Positions 41,988-51,019 are shown, numbered from the stretch's first letter. The stretch is 64,000 nt of DNA from Candidatus Daviesbacteria bacterium (GCA_016176335.1 JACOXI010000004.1:155289-219288), one strand, 5' to 3'. The notes: a model not told the origin generated them from the sequence alone. Program-made: numbers and translations.

Positions 41988-42671
41988 ATGATACCAGAAA
42001 AACCGCTAGGTATAAATCGGCCTGAGTATTCGTTTGTTAATCCAAACACCTTGCTTTTTTTAGCGGGTGCTCCATTATCAGGAAAATCTACGATTGCACC
42101 TTTGGTAGCATCTAGGATTGAAGCATGCTCAATACAAAATATGGATATATTCCGCTTACTAGCCCAAGAAATGGAAATGATCAAACCTGAAAGGAAGAGG
42201 AATGCATTTGTGAGTTTCGGAGCTTGTGATAGTTATGTTTTTGTAGGAGACGGTTCTTATTCACCTGAAAGTCTTATAATTGGATTTAATTCATATGCCC
42301 GAGTAGTGAGTTCTTTTTTAAGCAAGGTCGTACCAAGATTAGAAGTCCAAGGAGCTCAAAGAGTATTATTTGAAGGTGTTCAGTTAACACCTCAAGTCGT
42401 ATCACCATTTTTAACAGGCAATAATAAATTAATAATAGTTACATTAGATATAGCTAGATTAGAAAGTAATAGAGACAAACGGTATGGCCAAGACAAAGAA
42501 CTTCTTCAAAGATACTCATCAGAAAAAATACTCTTAATACAAGAAGAGCTTGTCAGACAAGGTCGAGAGCTTTCCCCAAATAAAGTTTTTTTTGTGAATA
42601 ATTCAGCTGATTATATAGATTCAGCTGCCGCAGTTATTCGTCTTCTGATCACGGAAGGTGTAATCTCTTAA
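41988..42671 (+). CDS. P-loop kinase, 2-phosphoglycerate kinase-like
   Basis: 227 residues. Walker A GAPLSGKST at about residue 27, an acidic residue in QNMDIFR, and FEGVQLTPQVV, which resembles the EGVHL-x-P motif of 2-phosphoglycerate kinases and zeta-toxin-like kinases. Likely phosphorylates a small hydroxylated substrate. Directly follows the methyltransferase and shares its direction. Confidence 0.65.
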   Translation: MIPEKPLGINRPEYSFVNPNTLLFLAGAPLSGKSTIAPLVASRIEACSIQNMDIFRLLAQEMEMIKPERKRNAFVSFGACDSYVFVGDGSYSPESLIIGFNSYARVVSSFLSKVVPRLEVQGAQRVLFEGVQLTPQVVSPFLTGNNKLIIVTLDIARLESNRDKRYGQDKELLQRYSSEKILLIQEELVRQGRELSPNKVFFVNNSADYIDSAAAVIRLLITEGVIS

Positions 42672-42704
42672 TTTTAATTCATTTAAAAATTTACCTCCTT
42701 GCTT

Positions 42705-42713
42705 TGGTATACT
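42705..42713 (+). promoter_or_regulatory. extended -10 promoter inside the island
   Basis: TGG TATACT, six bases before the ATG at 42720. It gives the last three genes of the island a separate, leaderless start. Confidence 0.55.
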
Positions 42714-42719
42714 TAATGT

Positions 42720-43466
42720 ATGACTTATGAGGAATTAAAGAAAGTTTATGATCAGGTTGGACAGCGCTCAGGTTGGGACTTTTCAAAACTAAAGGATGAA
42801 AGGGAACCAGTTCCATGGAACTATTTAGATGTTGTAAAAGCATATCTTCAAGATACATTCTCGGTATTGGATGTAGGAACGGGCGGAGGGGAAAAGTTCA
42901 TAAAACTTTCTGAGTTTTTTACCAAAGGAGTTGGTGTTGATCCTGATCCGGACATGATTAAAACTGCTAATGTTAATAAAAAAAAAGCTCAAAATAGCAA
43001 AGTAACTTTTGAGCAATTTGGTGCTGAAAATTTAGAAAAACTTAATCAAGTATTTGATTTAATCATTAACCGTCATGCTCCTGTAGTTGCTGATCAAATA
43101 GTAAAAGTTCTTAGACAGGGCGGATATTTTATAACTCAACAAGTAACCTCAAAAAATATGCAAAATTTTAGGGATATTTTTAATATATCCCAATTTGTAT
43201 CTAAATGGCATAATAATCTGGATACAATGGTTCCAGAATTTAAGAAGCTTAAGTGCAGAATTGTTGCAACAGGTGAGTATGATGTAAATTATTGGGTTAA
43301 AGACGTTAAGTCTTTAATATTTTGGTTGAAGGCCATAGATATGCCAAAGGGTTTTAATATGGAGAATCACTGGCAACAAATTAATGAAATAGTTGAGAAA
43401 TTTACCACTCCTCAGGGAATAGTTTCAAATGAACATAGACAACTCCTCATTACCCAAAAATTATAA
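42720..43466 (+). CDS. class I SAM-dependent methyltransferase
   Basis: 248 residues. Motif I VLDVGTGGGEK, acidic residue in VGVDPDPDMI, LRQGGYFITQQV post-motif. The C-terminal part (QFVSKWHNNLDTM onward) is a substrate lid rich in aromatics. Substrate unknown. Confidence 0.72.
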   Translation: MTYEELKKVYDQVGQRSGWDFSKLKDEREPVPWNYLDVVKAYLQDTFSVLDVGTGGGEKFIKLSEFFTKGVGVDPDPDMIKTANVNKKKAQNSKVTFEQFGAENLEKLNQVFDLIINRHAPVVADQIVKVLRQGGYFITQQVTSKNMQNFRDIFNISQFVSKWHNNLDTMVPEFKKLKCRIVATGEYDVNYWVKDVKSLIFWLKAIDMPKGFNMENHWQQINEIVEKFTTPQGIVSNEHRQLLITQKL

Positions 43467-43573
43467 AAAGAATTTTCATTCTACTCTTCTTGCTTGGATT
43501 ATTAGATAGTTTGGAATTATATTTGGTTTTTAATAAAGACATGTGCTAAAATTAGCAGCTCATAGTTAATCAA

Positions 43574-44596
43574 ATGGCAAAGCAAGAACTTAGAGGTTAT
43601 AGTCCTACTCTTCTGGAAGACGTTCAAAGACGTCTAACAGAGGTTGACGTATCTCCAAATGAGGGGATTGGGCAGCATTTCTTGGTTAATCAAGAAGCTG
43701 TAGATTTATTGGCACAAACAGTAAACCAAGGAGCTACAGTTATAGAAGTGGGATGTGGGGTTGGACATGTAACTGAAAGATTAGCAGAAAGAGCCTCCAG
43801 ATTACACGGCATAGAAATTGACCGTAGATATCATCCCTTACTGGAAAAAATTATGAGTGCTCGAAGTAATGTGTTTATCACTTATGCAGATGCCTTAAAA
43901 ACGGATTTTAATCGAATGCTAAAAGACGATAACGAAGGACAGATTGTTGCAAGTTTACCATATCATATTACCGAACCTTTCATGCATAAAGTATCACCTT
44001 TAAAATTAGCTAGTGTGTCTTTAGTAATGGGAAGAAGGTATGCCGATTCAATAGCCGCTTCATTTAATTCAGGCGATTTTGGTAGATTGAGTATTTTAAC
44101 TACAACTTTTTTTGATGTTGAAACATTAGCAACTATTCAAAGAGATGGATTCTTCCCTATTCCAAGAACCGATTCGGCAATAGTACAACTTAGGCCAAGG
44201 GACGTAAGGGAAGTTGGATCAAACAGGAAAGATGCAATATTCAGACATCTATTTCTTACATCAAGGCAAAATACAACATTGAGAAAAGGATTAAAAGAAG
44301 GATTTGATGCATTTGAACAATCAAGAGATGGAATGGGTTTGTCTAAGGAGCAGCGCAATCGTAAATCCAGATCAAATACGCGTTTACGGTTAAAATCAAT
44401 AGTAGATAGCATGAATCGTGGCGAAATTGATTTTAGCGATAGAGGCGGTAGAGATAGAGGAGCCTTTTCAAAAGATATCTCCGCTGTTAGTAGAAATGCT
44501 ATAGGTAAATTAGATATCCCACATTCAGTGCTAGACAAACCATTTAGTTTATTAAACAACTCTGAACTGAGAATGCTATATAAGTCATTAGGTTAA
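43574..44596 (+). CDS. KsgA/Erm-family rRNA adenine dimethyltransferase-like protein
   Basis: 340 residues, longer than KsgA (about 270). GQHFLVN (33-39), SAM motif VIEVGCGVGH, GIEID, and the catalytic block SLPYH (127-131). KsgA and Erm have N-(L/I)-P-Y there; Asn to Ser is unusual at a residue that positions the target adenine. A basic C-terminal extension (about 225-340) carries KEQRNRKSRSNTRLR. It may be the normal 16S rRNA enzyme RsmA or a self-resistance methylase for the island. Confidence 0.72.
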   Translation: MAKQELRGYSPTLLEDVQRRLTEVDVSPNEGIGQHFLVNQEAVDLLAQTVNQGATVIEVGCGVGHVTERLAERASRLHGIEIDRRYHPLLEKIMSARSNVFITYADALKTDFNRMLKDDNEGQIVASLPYHITEPFMHKVSPLKLASVSLVMGRRYADSIAASFNSGDFGRLSILTTTFFDVETLATIQRDGFFPIPRTDSAIVQLRPRDVREVGSNRKDAIFRHLFLTSRQNTTLRKGLKEGFDAFEQSRDGMGLSKEQRNRKSRSNTRLRLKSIVDSMNRGEIDFSDRGGRDRGAFSKDISAVSRNAIGKLDIPHSVLDKPFSLLNNSELRMLYKSLG

Positions 44597-44600
44597 TGAT

Positions 44601-45434
44601 ATGGAATATAAAGAAATAGGCGCTGTTAAGTTATCAGCACTTGGTATTGGTACTTACGGTTTTGGTGGAGGGCTCACTAGAGATACCTCAAACGACCGAA
44701 GGGACATTGAAGCTCTTCAATATGCTATAGAGCTTGGTATGACCCATATTGACACTTCTGAGATGTATGCTGATGGCCATAGCGAAGAATTAATTGGACA
44801 AGCTATCAGAGATTTTGATAGACACAGCTTATTTGTCGCTACCAAGGTTTTTCAATCAGGTTTAACATTCAATGGTGTCATTGAGGGGTGCAAACAGAGT
44901 CTCAGAAGACTCGGTACGGACTATGTTGATCTTTATTTAATCCATTGGCCAAATTTAAAAATTCCCTTATCAGAGACAATCCAAGCCATGGATGAGTTAG
45001 TCAGACAAGGTTCAGCAAGGTTTATTGGGGTCAGCAATTTTTCTATTAAACTGTTAAAACAAGCTCAGGAGTTAAGCCATCATCCTATCTTAACTGACCA
45101 AGTAGAGTATTCTCTTTTGGTAAAAAATCCAGAGAGTGATTTACTTCCATATTGTCAAAAGAACGATATTTTTTTAACAGCATATAGACCAATAGGAAGA
45201 GGTAGGATTAGGGCTGGAGTTAATCAAGTGTTAGATGATGTTGCCAAAGAACACAATAGAACTGCTGTTCAAGTAGCTTTAAATTATCTTATTTGTCAGG
45301 AAAATGTTTTAGTTATACCAAAAGCAGCACAAAGACATCATCTTGAAGAAAATTTAGGATCAATGGGTTGGAGATTAGATCAAGAAGATATCAGAGCGCT
45401 CCAACAAGCATTCCAGACAACTATTGCAGTTTAG
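44601..45434 (+). CDS. aldo-keto reductase
   Basis: 277 residues, normal size. Catalytic tetrad Asp-Tyr-Lys-His is visible in HIDTSEMYADG, ATKVF and LIHWP; NADPH site in VSNF and VIPKAA. Starts four bases after the rRNA methylase-like gene. It would reduce an aldehyde or ketone, plausibly an intermediate of the island. Confidence 0.85.
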   Translation: MEYKEIGAVKLSALGIGTYGFGGGLTRDTSNDRRDIEALQYAIELGMTHIDTSEMYADGHSEELIGQAIRDFDRHSLFVATKVFQSGLTFNGVIEGCKQSLRRLGTDYVDLYLIHWPNLKIPLSETIQAMDELVRQGSARFIGVSNFSIKLLKQAQELSHHPILTDQVEYSLLVKNPESDLLPYCQKNDIFLTAYRPIGRGRIRAGVNQVLDDVAKEHNRTAVQVALNYLICQENVLVIPKAAQRHHLEENLGSMGWRLDQEDIRALQQAFQTTIAV

Positions 45435-45546
45435 GGTTATATAGGTTATATATTTCATAGTTTAAGTATATTGACTTCGGGTTAGTTTTGGTCTAATGTA
45501 AAACTACAATATTTTTTGAAAAGTTCTTTTGCGAGCAAAGCGAGCA

Positions 45547-45576
45547 GTCCCGATGATATATCGGGACAAAATTTTT
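45547..45576. terminator. hairpin terminator candidate
   Basis: GTCCCGAT (45547-45554) and ATCGGGAC (45560-45567) followed by AAAATTTTT. It may end the island transcript, or tRNA-Lys transcription on the other strand. The sequence around it (GCGAGCAAAGCGAGCAG) is a GC-rich repeat. Confidence 0.5.
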
Positions 45577-45704
45577 GCGTTCCTCGTTTTTTGTTCTTTT
45601 TAACCGGCGACTTGTGCCGGAATTTAATCGGGGCTTTGCAGAGCTCTGGCTGACCCCTCCCAGTCAGAGCCAACCTTCGGACTCCTTTAGGATTTCCAAT
45701 TCAG

Positions 45705-45778
45705 TGAGCCGGCTCGGGATCGAACCGAGAACCTACTCCTTAAGAGGGAGTTGCTCTAACCAATTGAGCTACCGGCCC
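45705..45778 (-). tRNA. tRNA-Lys(CTT)
   Basis: 74 nt; acceptor GGGCCGG/CCGGCTC, D stem GCTC/GAGC, anticodon stem ACTCC/GGAGT, loop CTCTTAA with anticodon CTT, T-loop TTCGATC. CCA not encoded. It marks the right boundary of the preQ0 island. Confidence 0.93.
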
Positions 45779-45798
45779 GTGCTTTATATTCTAGCAAG

Positions 45799-45827
45799 TT
45801 GTTATCTGAAGATCAAAATGGTATGAT
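45799..45827 (+). promoter_or_regulatory. typA promoter with extended -10
   Basis: TTGTTA (45799-45804), 17-base spacer ending TGG, TATGAT (45822-45827). Transcription would start near 45834, just before the terminator hairpin. Confidence 0.6.
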
Positions 45828-45845
45828 TAGCACCTGCTTAATGGA

Positions 45846-45867
45846 CCCCGCCATAGCGGGGTTTTTT
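45846..45867 (+). terminator. intrinsic terminator in the typA leader (attenuator candidate)
   Basis: CCCCGC-cata-GCGGGG followed by T6, ending two bases before ATG 45870. The 3' arm is the only G-rich sequence that could act as a ribosome-binding site, so the hairpin could control both transcription and translation. Confidence 0.7.
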
Positions 45868-45869
45868 AA

Positions 45870-47699
45870 ATGATTATGAATAATATAAGGAATGTGGCAA
45901 TTATAGCTCATGTTGATCACGGCAAAACAACTTTAGTTGATGCCTTGCTCCGCCAATCCCAAACTCACCTTTCCAAAGAGGTTCAAGCAAAAGGTGACCT
46001 TATAATGGATTCAAATGATTTAGAAAGAGAGAGGGGAATTACAATTTTTTCCAAAAACGCTTCCGTAAACTGGAAAGGCACCAAAATTAATATTATTGAT
46101 ACCCCCGGGCATGCTGATTTTGGAGGAGAGGTGGAAAGGGTGCTAAAGATGGCAGACGGATGCCTTTTGCTTATTGATGCCAAAGAAGGCCCAATGCCCC
46201 AGACAAGGTTTGTATTAAAAAAAGCCCTTCGGATGGGACACAAAATTATTGTGGTAATAAACAAAATTGATAAGCAGAGCTTGCGACTGCCTGACGGCAA
46301 TCTTAAGCCTGACGTTGAGGCTATCAACAAAGTGGTCAATAGGACATTCGATCTATTTTTAGAACTTGGCGCTGATGAGAAAACAGCCTACTTCCCTACT
46401 ATTTATTCATCCGGTAAGTTAGGTAAAGCAGGTCTGGGGACAGATCTTTCTAAGATGGATGATATTGCCCCGGTTTTTGATGCAATTTTACAGCATATCC
46501 CTCCACCCGCAATTACCAGTGATTCTCAAAAATCCTTACAAGTTTTAATTACTTCAACAATTTATGATAATTTTAAAGGAAGAATTGCAACAGGCAGGGT
46601 TTATGCGGGAACTATCAGAATGGGTCAGGAAGTTGCACATATAACCCGGGATGGTGCGGTAAAAAAGTTCAAATTGACTTCTCTACTTGGATTTGAAGGA
46701 TTGGATAGGGTTGATATTACGAAAGCTTTCGCAGGGGATATTATTGCCCTCTCAGGTATTCCTGATATAACCATTGGAGAAACTCTGGCAGATCCTGATA
46801 ATCCGGTTGCTTTACCGCTTTTAGATATTGAGGAATCAACAGTAAGAATGAAGTTTGGAGTGAATACTTCCCCACTTGCAGGAGTGGAGGGTAAGTTTAA
46901 AACCGCCAGACAGATTAGGGACAGGCTTTATAAAGCTGCTGAAGCAGATGTGGCTTTGAAAGTGGAAGACGGAGAATCCGGTGATTTACTGGTTTCAGGC
47001 AGGGGTGAACTTCATTTGGCAATTTTAATTGAGAGACTGCGAAGAGAAGGATACGAATTCCAGGTTGGCAAACCCCAGGTTATTGAAAAAGTAGAAAATG
47101 GTAAAACAAAAACTCCATATGAAAAGCTGGCTTTGGAGGTACCGGAAGAGTTTTCCGGTTCTGTTATGCAAAAAATGGGACTTAGGCATGCCACCCTTTT
47201 GGATATGACCACGGGGAATGGCACAGTATTTTTAGACTTTATTATTGCCACCAAAGAGCTTTTTGGGTACAGGAGCCAATTTGTTACAGATACTAAGGGT
47301 CTGGGGACAATCAGCTCCTCTTTTTTTGAGTATAGGGAAGATTCGGGCGGAAAATTTGAAAGGAGTAACGGGTCCTTGGTTGTACATGAAGATGGCACCA
47401 CTAAACTATACGCTCTAACAGGAGCCCAAAGCAAAGGAACTTTGTTTGTAAATCCGGGAACGAAAGTCTATAAAGGGCAGGTGATAGGACAAAATTCAAG
47501 GTTAGACGATATCAGAATAAATGTCTGCAAGGAAAAACAGCAGACAAATCACCGCTCATCTGGTGAGGGTACAGCCGAACACTTTAATACTCCAAAACTT
47601 ATGAGTTTAGAAAATGCCATTGAATATATAGATGATTCGGAGTTAGTTGAAGTAACACCCAATAATATTCGTATCAGAAAAATTGATTTAAACAGATAA
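45870..47699 (+). CDS. typA: translational GTPase TypA/BipA
   Basis: 609 residues, full length. GTP-binding motifs AHVDHGKTT, DTPGHADFGGE and NKIDK are intact; effector-region RGITI present; domains II, III, V and the BipA-specific C-terminal domain (QTNHRSSGEGTAEHF onward) follow. Binds the ribosome and helps 50S assembly and stress adaptation. Start 45870 or ATG 45876 cannot be told apart. It is preceded by a terminator-like leader. Confidence 0.93.
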   Translation: MIMNNIRNVAIIAHVDHGKTTLVDALLRQSQTHLSKEVQAKGDLIMDSNDLERERGITIFSKNASVNWKGTKINIIDTPGHADFGGEVERVLKMADGCLLLIDAKEGPMPQTRFVLKKALRMGHKIIVVINKIDKQSLRLPDGNLKPDVEAINKVVNRTFDLFLELGADEKTAYFPTIYSSGKLGKAGLGTDLSKMDDIAPVFDAILQHIPPPAITSDSQKSLQVLITSTIYDNFKGRIATGRVYAGTIRMGQEVAHITRDGAVKKFKLTSLLGFEGLDRVDITKAFAGDIIALSGIPDITIGETLADPDNPVALPLLDIEESTVRMKFGVNTSPLAGVEGKFKTARQIRDRLYKAAEADVALKVEDGESGDLLVSGRGELHLAILIERLRREGYEFQVGKPQVIEKVENGKTKTPYEKLALEVPEEFSGSVMQKMGLRHATLLDMTTGNGTVFLDFIIATKELFGYRSQFVTDTKGLGTISSSFFEYREDSGGKFERSNGSLVVHEDGTTKLYALTGAQSKGTLFVNPGTKVYKGQVIGQNSRLDDIRINVCKEKQQTNHRSSGEGTAEHFNTPKLMSLENAIEYIDDSELVEVTPNNIRIRKIDLNR

Positions 47700-47716
47700 A
47701 CCAAATTTAATGCTTT

Positions 47717-49090
47717 TCAACGTCGGAGATTGATCTCCAAGACTTTGTCCAGTCTGCTCTTTACCCTTTTTGTGTAAACCACATTATATTTGGGGAAGTA
47801 TAAAAAGGTAGCCGGAGCATCTTCCAAGAGAGTTTTTTGAAAATCAAAATACAAACTTTTTCTTTCTGCCTCAACTATCACTTTCCTGCCGTCCTCCAAA
47901 TCCTTGTCAACTCTTTTTGAATCATACTTAGTTAAATTGGTTTTTGTTTGGGTGGCATGCCACAAGAGATATTGATCAGGATCGGTAGGAATGCTTTGCG
48001 TAATTAAAAGTGCTTGAAAGTTTTGCGGTATGCCGGATTCAATCCGCAGCTTCACATCAAATCCCAGGGTTTGCCATCTTTCAACCACCGCTCTACCTAT
48101 ATCCTCCAGATTGGGAGTAGCTGTTAAAATAATCTCCGCCTTCAGCATATCCTTGGCTAAGGCAGATTTGGCCCGATCTAAAGCAGCCTCTGCCTCTTGG
48201 GTATTAGATAAGTATTTTTTTGCGGAAGCATCATAGGCCCAAAAAGTAGGAGGATAAGGATTGTTGGCTTCGATCTTGTCCGCAATTTTGGGTGTGATAT
48301 AACTTAAAGCCTGACGTAAAGATCTGTTGGATAATAAGGAATCGTTTGTATTAAATAAAATCGAAACAATTTTTGTGAAATCCGGACTTTGCGATATATT
48401 GACTTTGGGATTTTCCGAAAATAGTTTTGGGTTTGATATACCCATAATTGAGGAAACCTCACCCAGATTAAAACCGGTTATGGCCACTTTTTCATTAGGG
48501 TAAAAACGGATCTGGACCATCGGCAGGTTCGGATTATTACTCTCCAAGACAATTTTAGTGATAAAAATTCTGCTCTTTTCAGTCCTAGTTACTTGATATG
48601 GACCTGTTCCAATCAACGATCCTTTTTTGAAAACAGGTTGTGTCAAAAGCGATGGAAGAGGAGAGTAGGACTCTTTTAGGTTGAACTGAATAGTTTTTTC
48701 GTCCGGGAAAGTGACTTCTGTATTGGGGATATTAAAAATAATGTCCGAAGCTTGTATAGGTGTGCCGTCACTCCACAAAAGACCATCCTTAAGCCTGAAT
48801 CTAAATTCGGTGGCGCTATTATTTATTTCCCAGTCTGTCACAATATTCGGTTTGACCCTACCGTTTTCATCTGTTGTAACCAAACTTTCCGAAATGAGTT
48901 TGGTAACCTCCAAAGGTATATCGTGTTCTTGGTATGTTCCTATTAGACCAATTCTCACCATATTTGTCGGATAAAAAAAGCTAAATTTAAATTGCAATAA
49001 AAAAATCGCAGCAAAGAAGATTAAACCAAACCAAAACCAACCAATGTGTCTTCTGATGACTTCCAAAACAATTAGTATCCAAACTTTCAT
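47717..49090 (-). CDS. extracellular solute-binding protein, family 5 (anchored)
   Basis: 457 residues. Instead of a lipoprotein signal it has an N-terminal membrane helix (about 18-38). The family 5 fold is supported by ITESL-like LISESLVTTDENGRVKPNIVTDW, FRLKDGLLWSDGTPIQASDI and RQALSYITP. Family 5 proteins bring peptides to Opp/Dpp ABC transporters, but no permease or ATPase gene is nearby. Starts one base after the stop of secG. Confidence 0.8.
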   Translation of the reverse strand: MKVWILIVLEVIRRHIGWFWFGLIFFAAIFLLQFKFSFFYPTNMVRIGLIGTYQEHDIPLEVTKLISESLVTTDENGRVKPNIVTDWEINNSATEFRFRLKDGLLWSDGTPIQASDIIFNIPNTEVTFPDEKTIQFNLKESYSPLPSLLTQPVFKKGSLIGTGPYQVTRTEKSRIFITKIVLESNNPNLPMVQIRFYPNEKVAITGFNLGEVSSIMGISNPKLFSENPKVNISQSPDFTKIVSILFNTNDSLLSNRSLRQALSYITPKIADKIEANNPYPPTFWAYDASAKKYLSNTQEAEAALDRAKSALAKDMLKAEIILTATPNLEDIGRAVVERWQTLGFDVKLRIESGIPQNFQALLITQSIPTDPDQYLLWHATQTKTNLTKYDSKRVDKDLEDGRKVIVEAERKSLYFDFQKTLLEDAPATFLYFPKYNVVYTKRVKSRLDKVLEINLRR

Positions 49091-49091
49091 T

Positions 49092-49307
49092 TTATATGAT
49101 AAGACCGATTAGGGAGGCTAATATAAAAATACCGGAAAGGGCAATGGTTGCATAAAAAAGCAATTTCTCCGCCCCCCGTTTAGTTCGGTAGAAAGAAAGA
49201 TCACCCCCAAAAGCAGTGCCAATTCCAGACCCTTTTTGCTGGATAATGATCACTAAAATAAGCAAAATTCCCAAAATAATTTGAATAATAAAAATTACAG
49301 ATTTCAC
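49092..49307 (-). CDS. secG: preprotein translocase subunit SecG
   Basis: 71 residues with two membrane helices and the conserved QQKGSGIGTAFGG loop between them. Auxiliary subunit of the SecYEG export channel. The start is a GTG at 49307, nine bases after TATAAT on the minus strand. Confidence 0.88.
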   Translation of the reverse strand: MKSVIFIIQIILGILLILVIIIQQKGSGIGTAFGGDLSFYRTKRGAEKLLFYATIALSGIFILASLIGLII

Positions 49308-49369
49308 GAAGATAACATTATATCACGAAGTAATACAAGCTTTGCGAAGTAAGGGGCTTATACCATTAA

Positions 49370-49768
49370 TTAGCGGGACAACCACTGCAGGAAATGGGTG
49401 ATAAAGCCAATTAAAAGTGATGCTAAAACAGCCACCCAAAAAGTGGAAAGGTCTAAAGAGGGAATAATAAATCCCCCAATTGTGCCGCCAGGATAAAAGT
49501 ATGGCAATAATTTAAAATCGGAAATGGTAGTTAGTGCGAATAGTGCCACTATGTTTGTTACCCAAGCAAATAAACCCAAAGTCAAAAGATTAAGTGGTAA
49601 AAGCAGTACTTTAAGAAGGGGCACTAAAATAAGATTAATAACCATAAAGGCAAATGAGGCGATAAAAAGACTCTTTACTCCGCCTGAATAGCTTAAACCG
49701 GGGATCAACCTTGTTGTTATCCAAAGAGATGTCAAGTTAATAAGAAAGTAGCGAAGTAGTGTTTTCAT
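49370..49768 (-). CDS. four-helix membrane protein, phage holin 4 superfamily (PF04020-like)
   Basis: 132 residues with four membrane helices. The pattern LLPLNLLTLGLFAWVTNIVAL is typical of this widespread bacterial family, which is named after holins but is chromosomal and of unknown function. The ATG overlaps the stop of uvrC. Confidence 0.75.
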   Translation of the reverse strand: MKTLLRYFLINLTSLWITTRLIPGLSYSGGVKSLFIASFAFMVINLILVPLLKVLLLPLNLLTLGLFAWVTNIVALFALTTISDFKLLPYFYPGGTIGGFIIPSLDLSTFWVAVLASLLIGFITHFLQWLSR

Positions 49769-51018
49769 CCAGTAATTATTGTATCACGCAATTTTCTATG
49801 ATAACTTATGGCAAATCTATGTGCTTCATCCCGTAATTTCTGTAAGAGCTTCAGTGACAAACTTTTTCTTGACAATTTAATAATTTCTCCTTCCGGCGGA
49901 TATAGCCATTCCATACGTTTTGCCAGGCCAAATACCGGGATTCCGAATTTTACTGCCCTCGCCTGTCCTTTCCCCCCGTCAACTATAATTAAATCAGGAG
50001 TAGGCCATTCTTTGTGATTTAATCGGCGTCTGATTATTTCTCCCATCATCCCTGTATCATTAGGCTTTGAATTCATGCGAATCCTAAATTTTCTGTACTG
50101 GGATTTATCTATCTCACCCGAGGATATAACCACCATTGAACCGACAGCCTCTTTACCCGCTATATTGGAAATATCATATCCTTCAATCCTATGGGGTAAT
50201 TTAGGCAAGTTCAAATCTGTTTGCAGCTGCTTTAGCGCAAGTTGTTTCTCCTCTTGTAAAAAATTTGGGTTCTGTAAATACAAATCTGTTCTGTTTGGTT
50301 GGGTTAAATATGCAATACCTTGAAGCATTCTTTTAATCTTTAGGGCTTGTTCAAACATTTGCTCATCTGATAACCTCATCATATCCAAAGTTAACTCCGA
50401 CACCAACTTCCTCTTTTTCCCATCCATGAATTTGGAAAACCTATTAATAATTTTGCCATAATCTTGTTTGTTGATTAGTCCAACACAGGCCCCCGGACAA
50501 AGTCCCAAGTGATAGTAAAAACACGGACGGAACCGTGTTTTGCGATAACAAGGATTAGAACACCATGGAAAAACTTTTCTTAACTGTTTTAAAGTATCCC
50601 AAACATTCCTGCTTGATGGAAATGGCCCCCAATATTTTTCTGTTTTTTCCAAATCAGGTTTTCTGGCGGTAATGACTTTTGGAAAGAATTCTCTGGTAAT
50701 GGCTATGTACAAATAATCCTTATCATCGGTCAGTCTGACATTAAAAGGAGGTCTGCATTTCTTGATTAAGTTTGCCTCCAGGATCAATGCTTCCAATTCC
50801 GACTCAACCACAATAGTTTCTAAAGATGCTATCTCCAAAATCATAGCTTTGGACTTGATGTTCCCATATGACGAGCGGGAATTCGAAAAATATGAGGCCA
50901 CCCGATGGTAGAGTTCGATTGCCTTACCCACATATATCACATCGCCTCTCTTATCCTTAAAGATATATACTCCACTCTTGTGGGGCAATTTAGACCGGTC
51001 TAAAAAATTCGGAAGCAT
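49765..51018 (-). CDS. uvrC: UvrABC excinuclease subunit C, short form
   Basis: 417 residues; standard UvrC has about 600. N-terminal GIY-YIG nuclease (SGVYIFKDKRGDVIYVGKA), the Cys cluster CYRKTRFRPCFYYHLGLCPGAC, a UVR-like helix pair, and the RNase-H-like 5' nuclease domain (GYDISNIAG, LIIVDGGKGQ) are present. The chain ends right after the nuclease domain, so the C-terminal helix-hairpin-helix DNA-binding domain is missing. Cuts both sides of a lesion with UvrB. Confidence 0.88.
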   Translation of the reverse strand: MLPNFLDRSKLPHKSGVYIFKDKRGDVIYVGKAIELYHRVASYFSNSRSSYGNIKSKAMILEIASLETIVVESELEALILEANLIKKCRPPFNVRLTDDKDYLYIAITREFFPKVITARKPDLEKTEKYWGPFPSSRNVWDTLKQLRKVFPWCSNPCYRKTRFRPCFYYHLGLCPGACVGLINKQDYGKIINRFSKFMDGKKRKLVSELTLDMMRLSDEQMFEQALKIKRMLQGIAYLTQPNRTDLYLQNPNFLQEEKQLALKQLQTDLNLPKLPHRIEGYDISNIAGKEAVGSMVVISSGEIDKSQYRKFRIRMNSKPNDTGMMGEIIRRRLNHKEWPTPDLIIVDGGKGQARAVKFGIPVFGLAKRMEWLYPPEGEIIKLSRKSLSLKLLQKLRDEAHRFAISYHRKLRDTIITG

Positions 51019-51019
51019 A

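Noticed and set aside
45575..45826. 83-residue plus-strand frame
   Set aside because: Antisense of tRNA-Lys(CTT) (RLGIEPRTYSLR pattern) plus repeat sequence.
49370..49768. Prophage, because of the holin-like protein
   Set aside because: The holin 4 superfamily is mostly chromosomal; it is embedded among uvrC and secG and no other phage gene is nearby.
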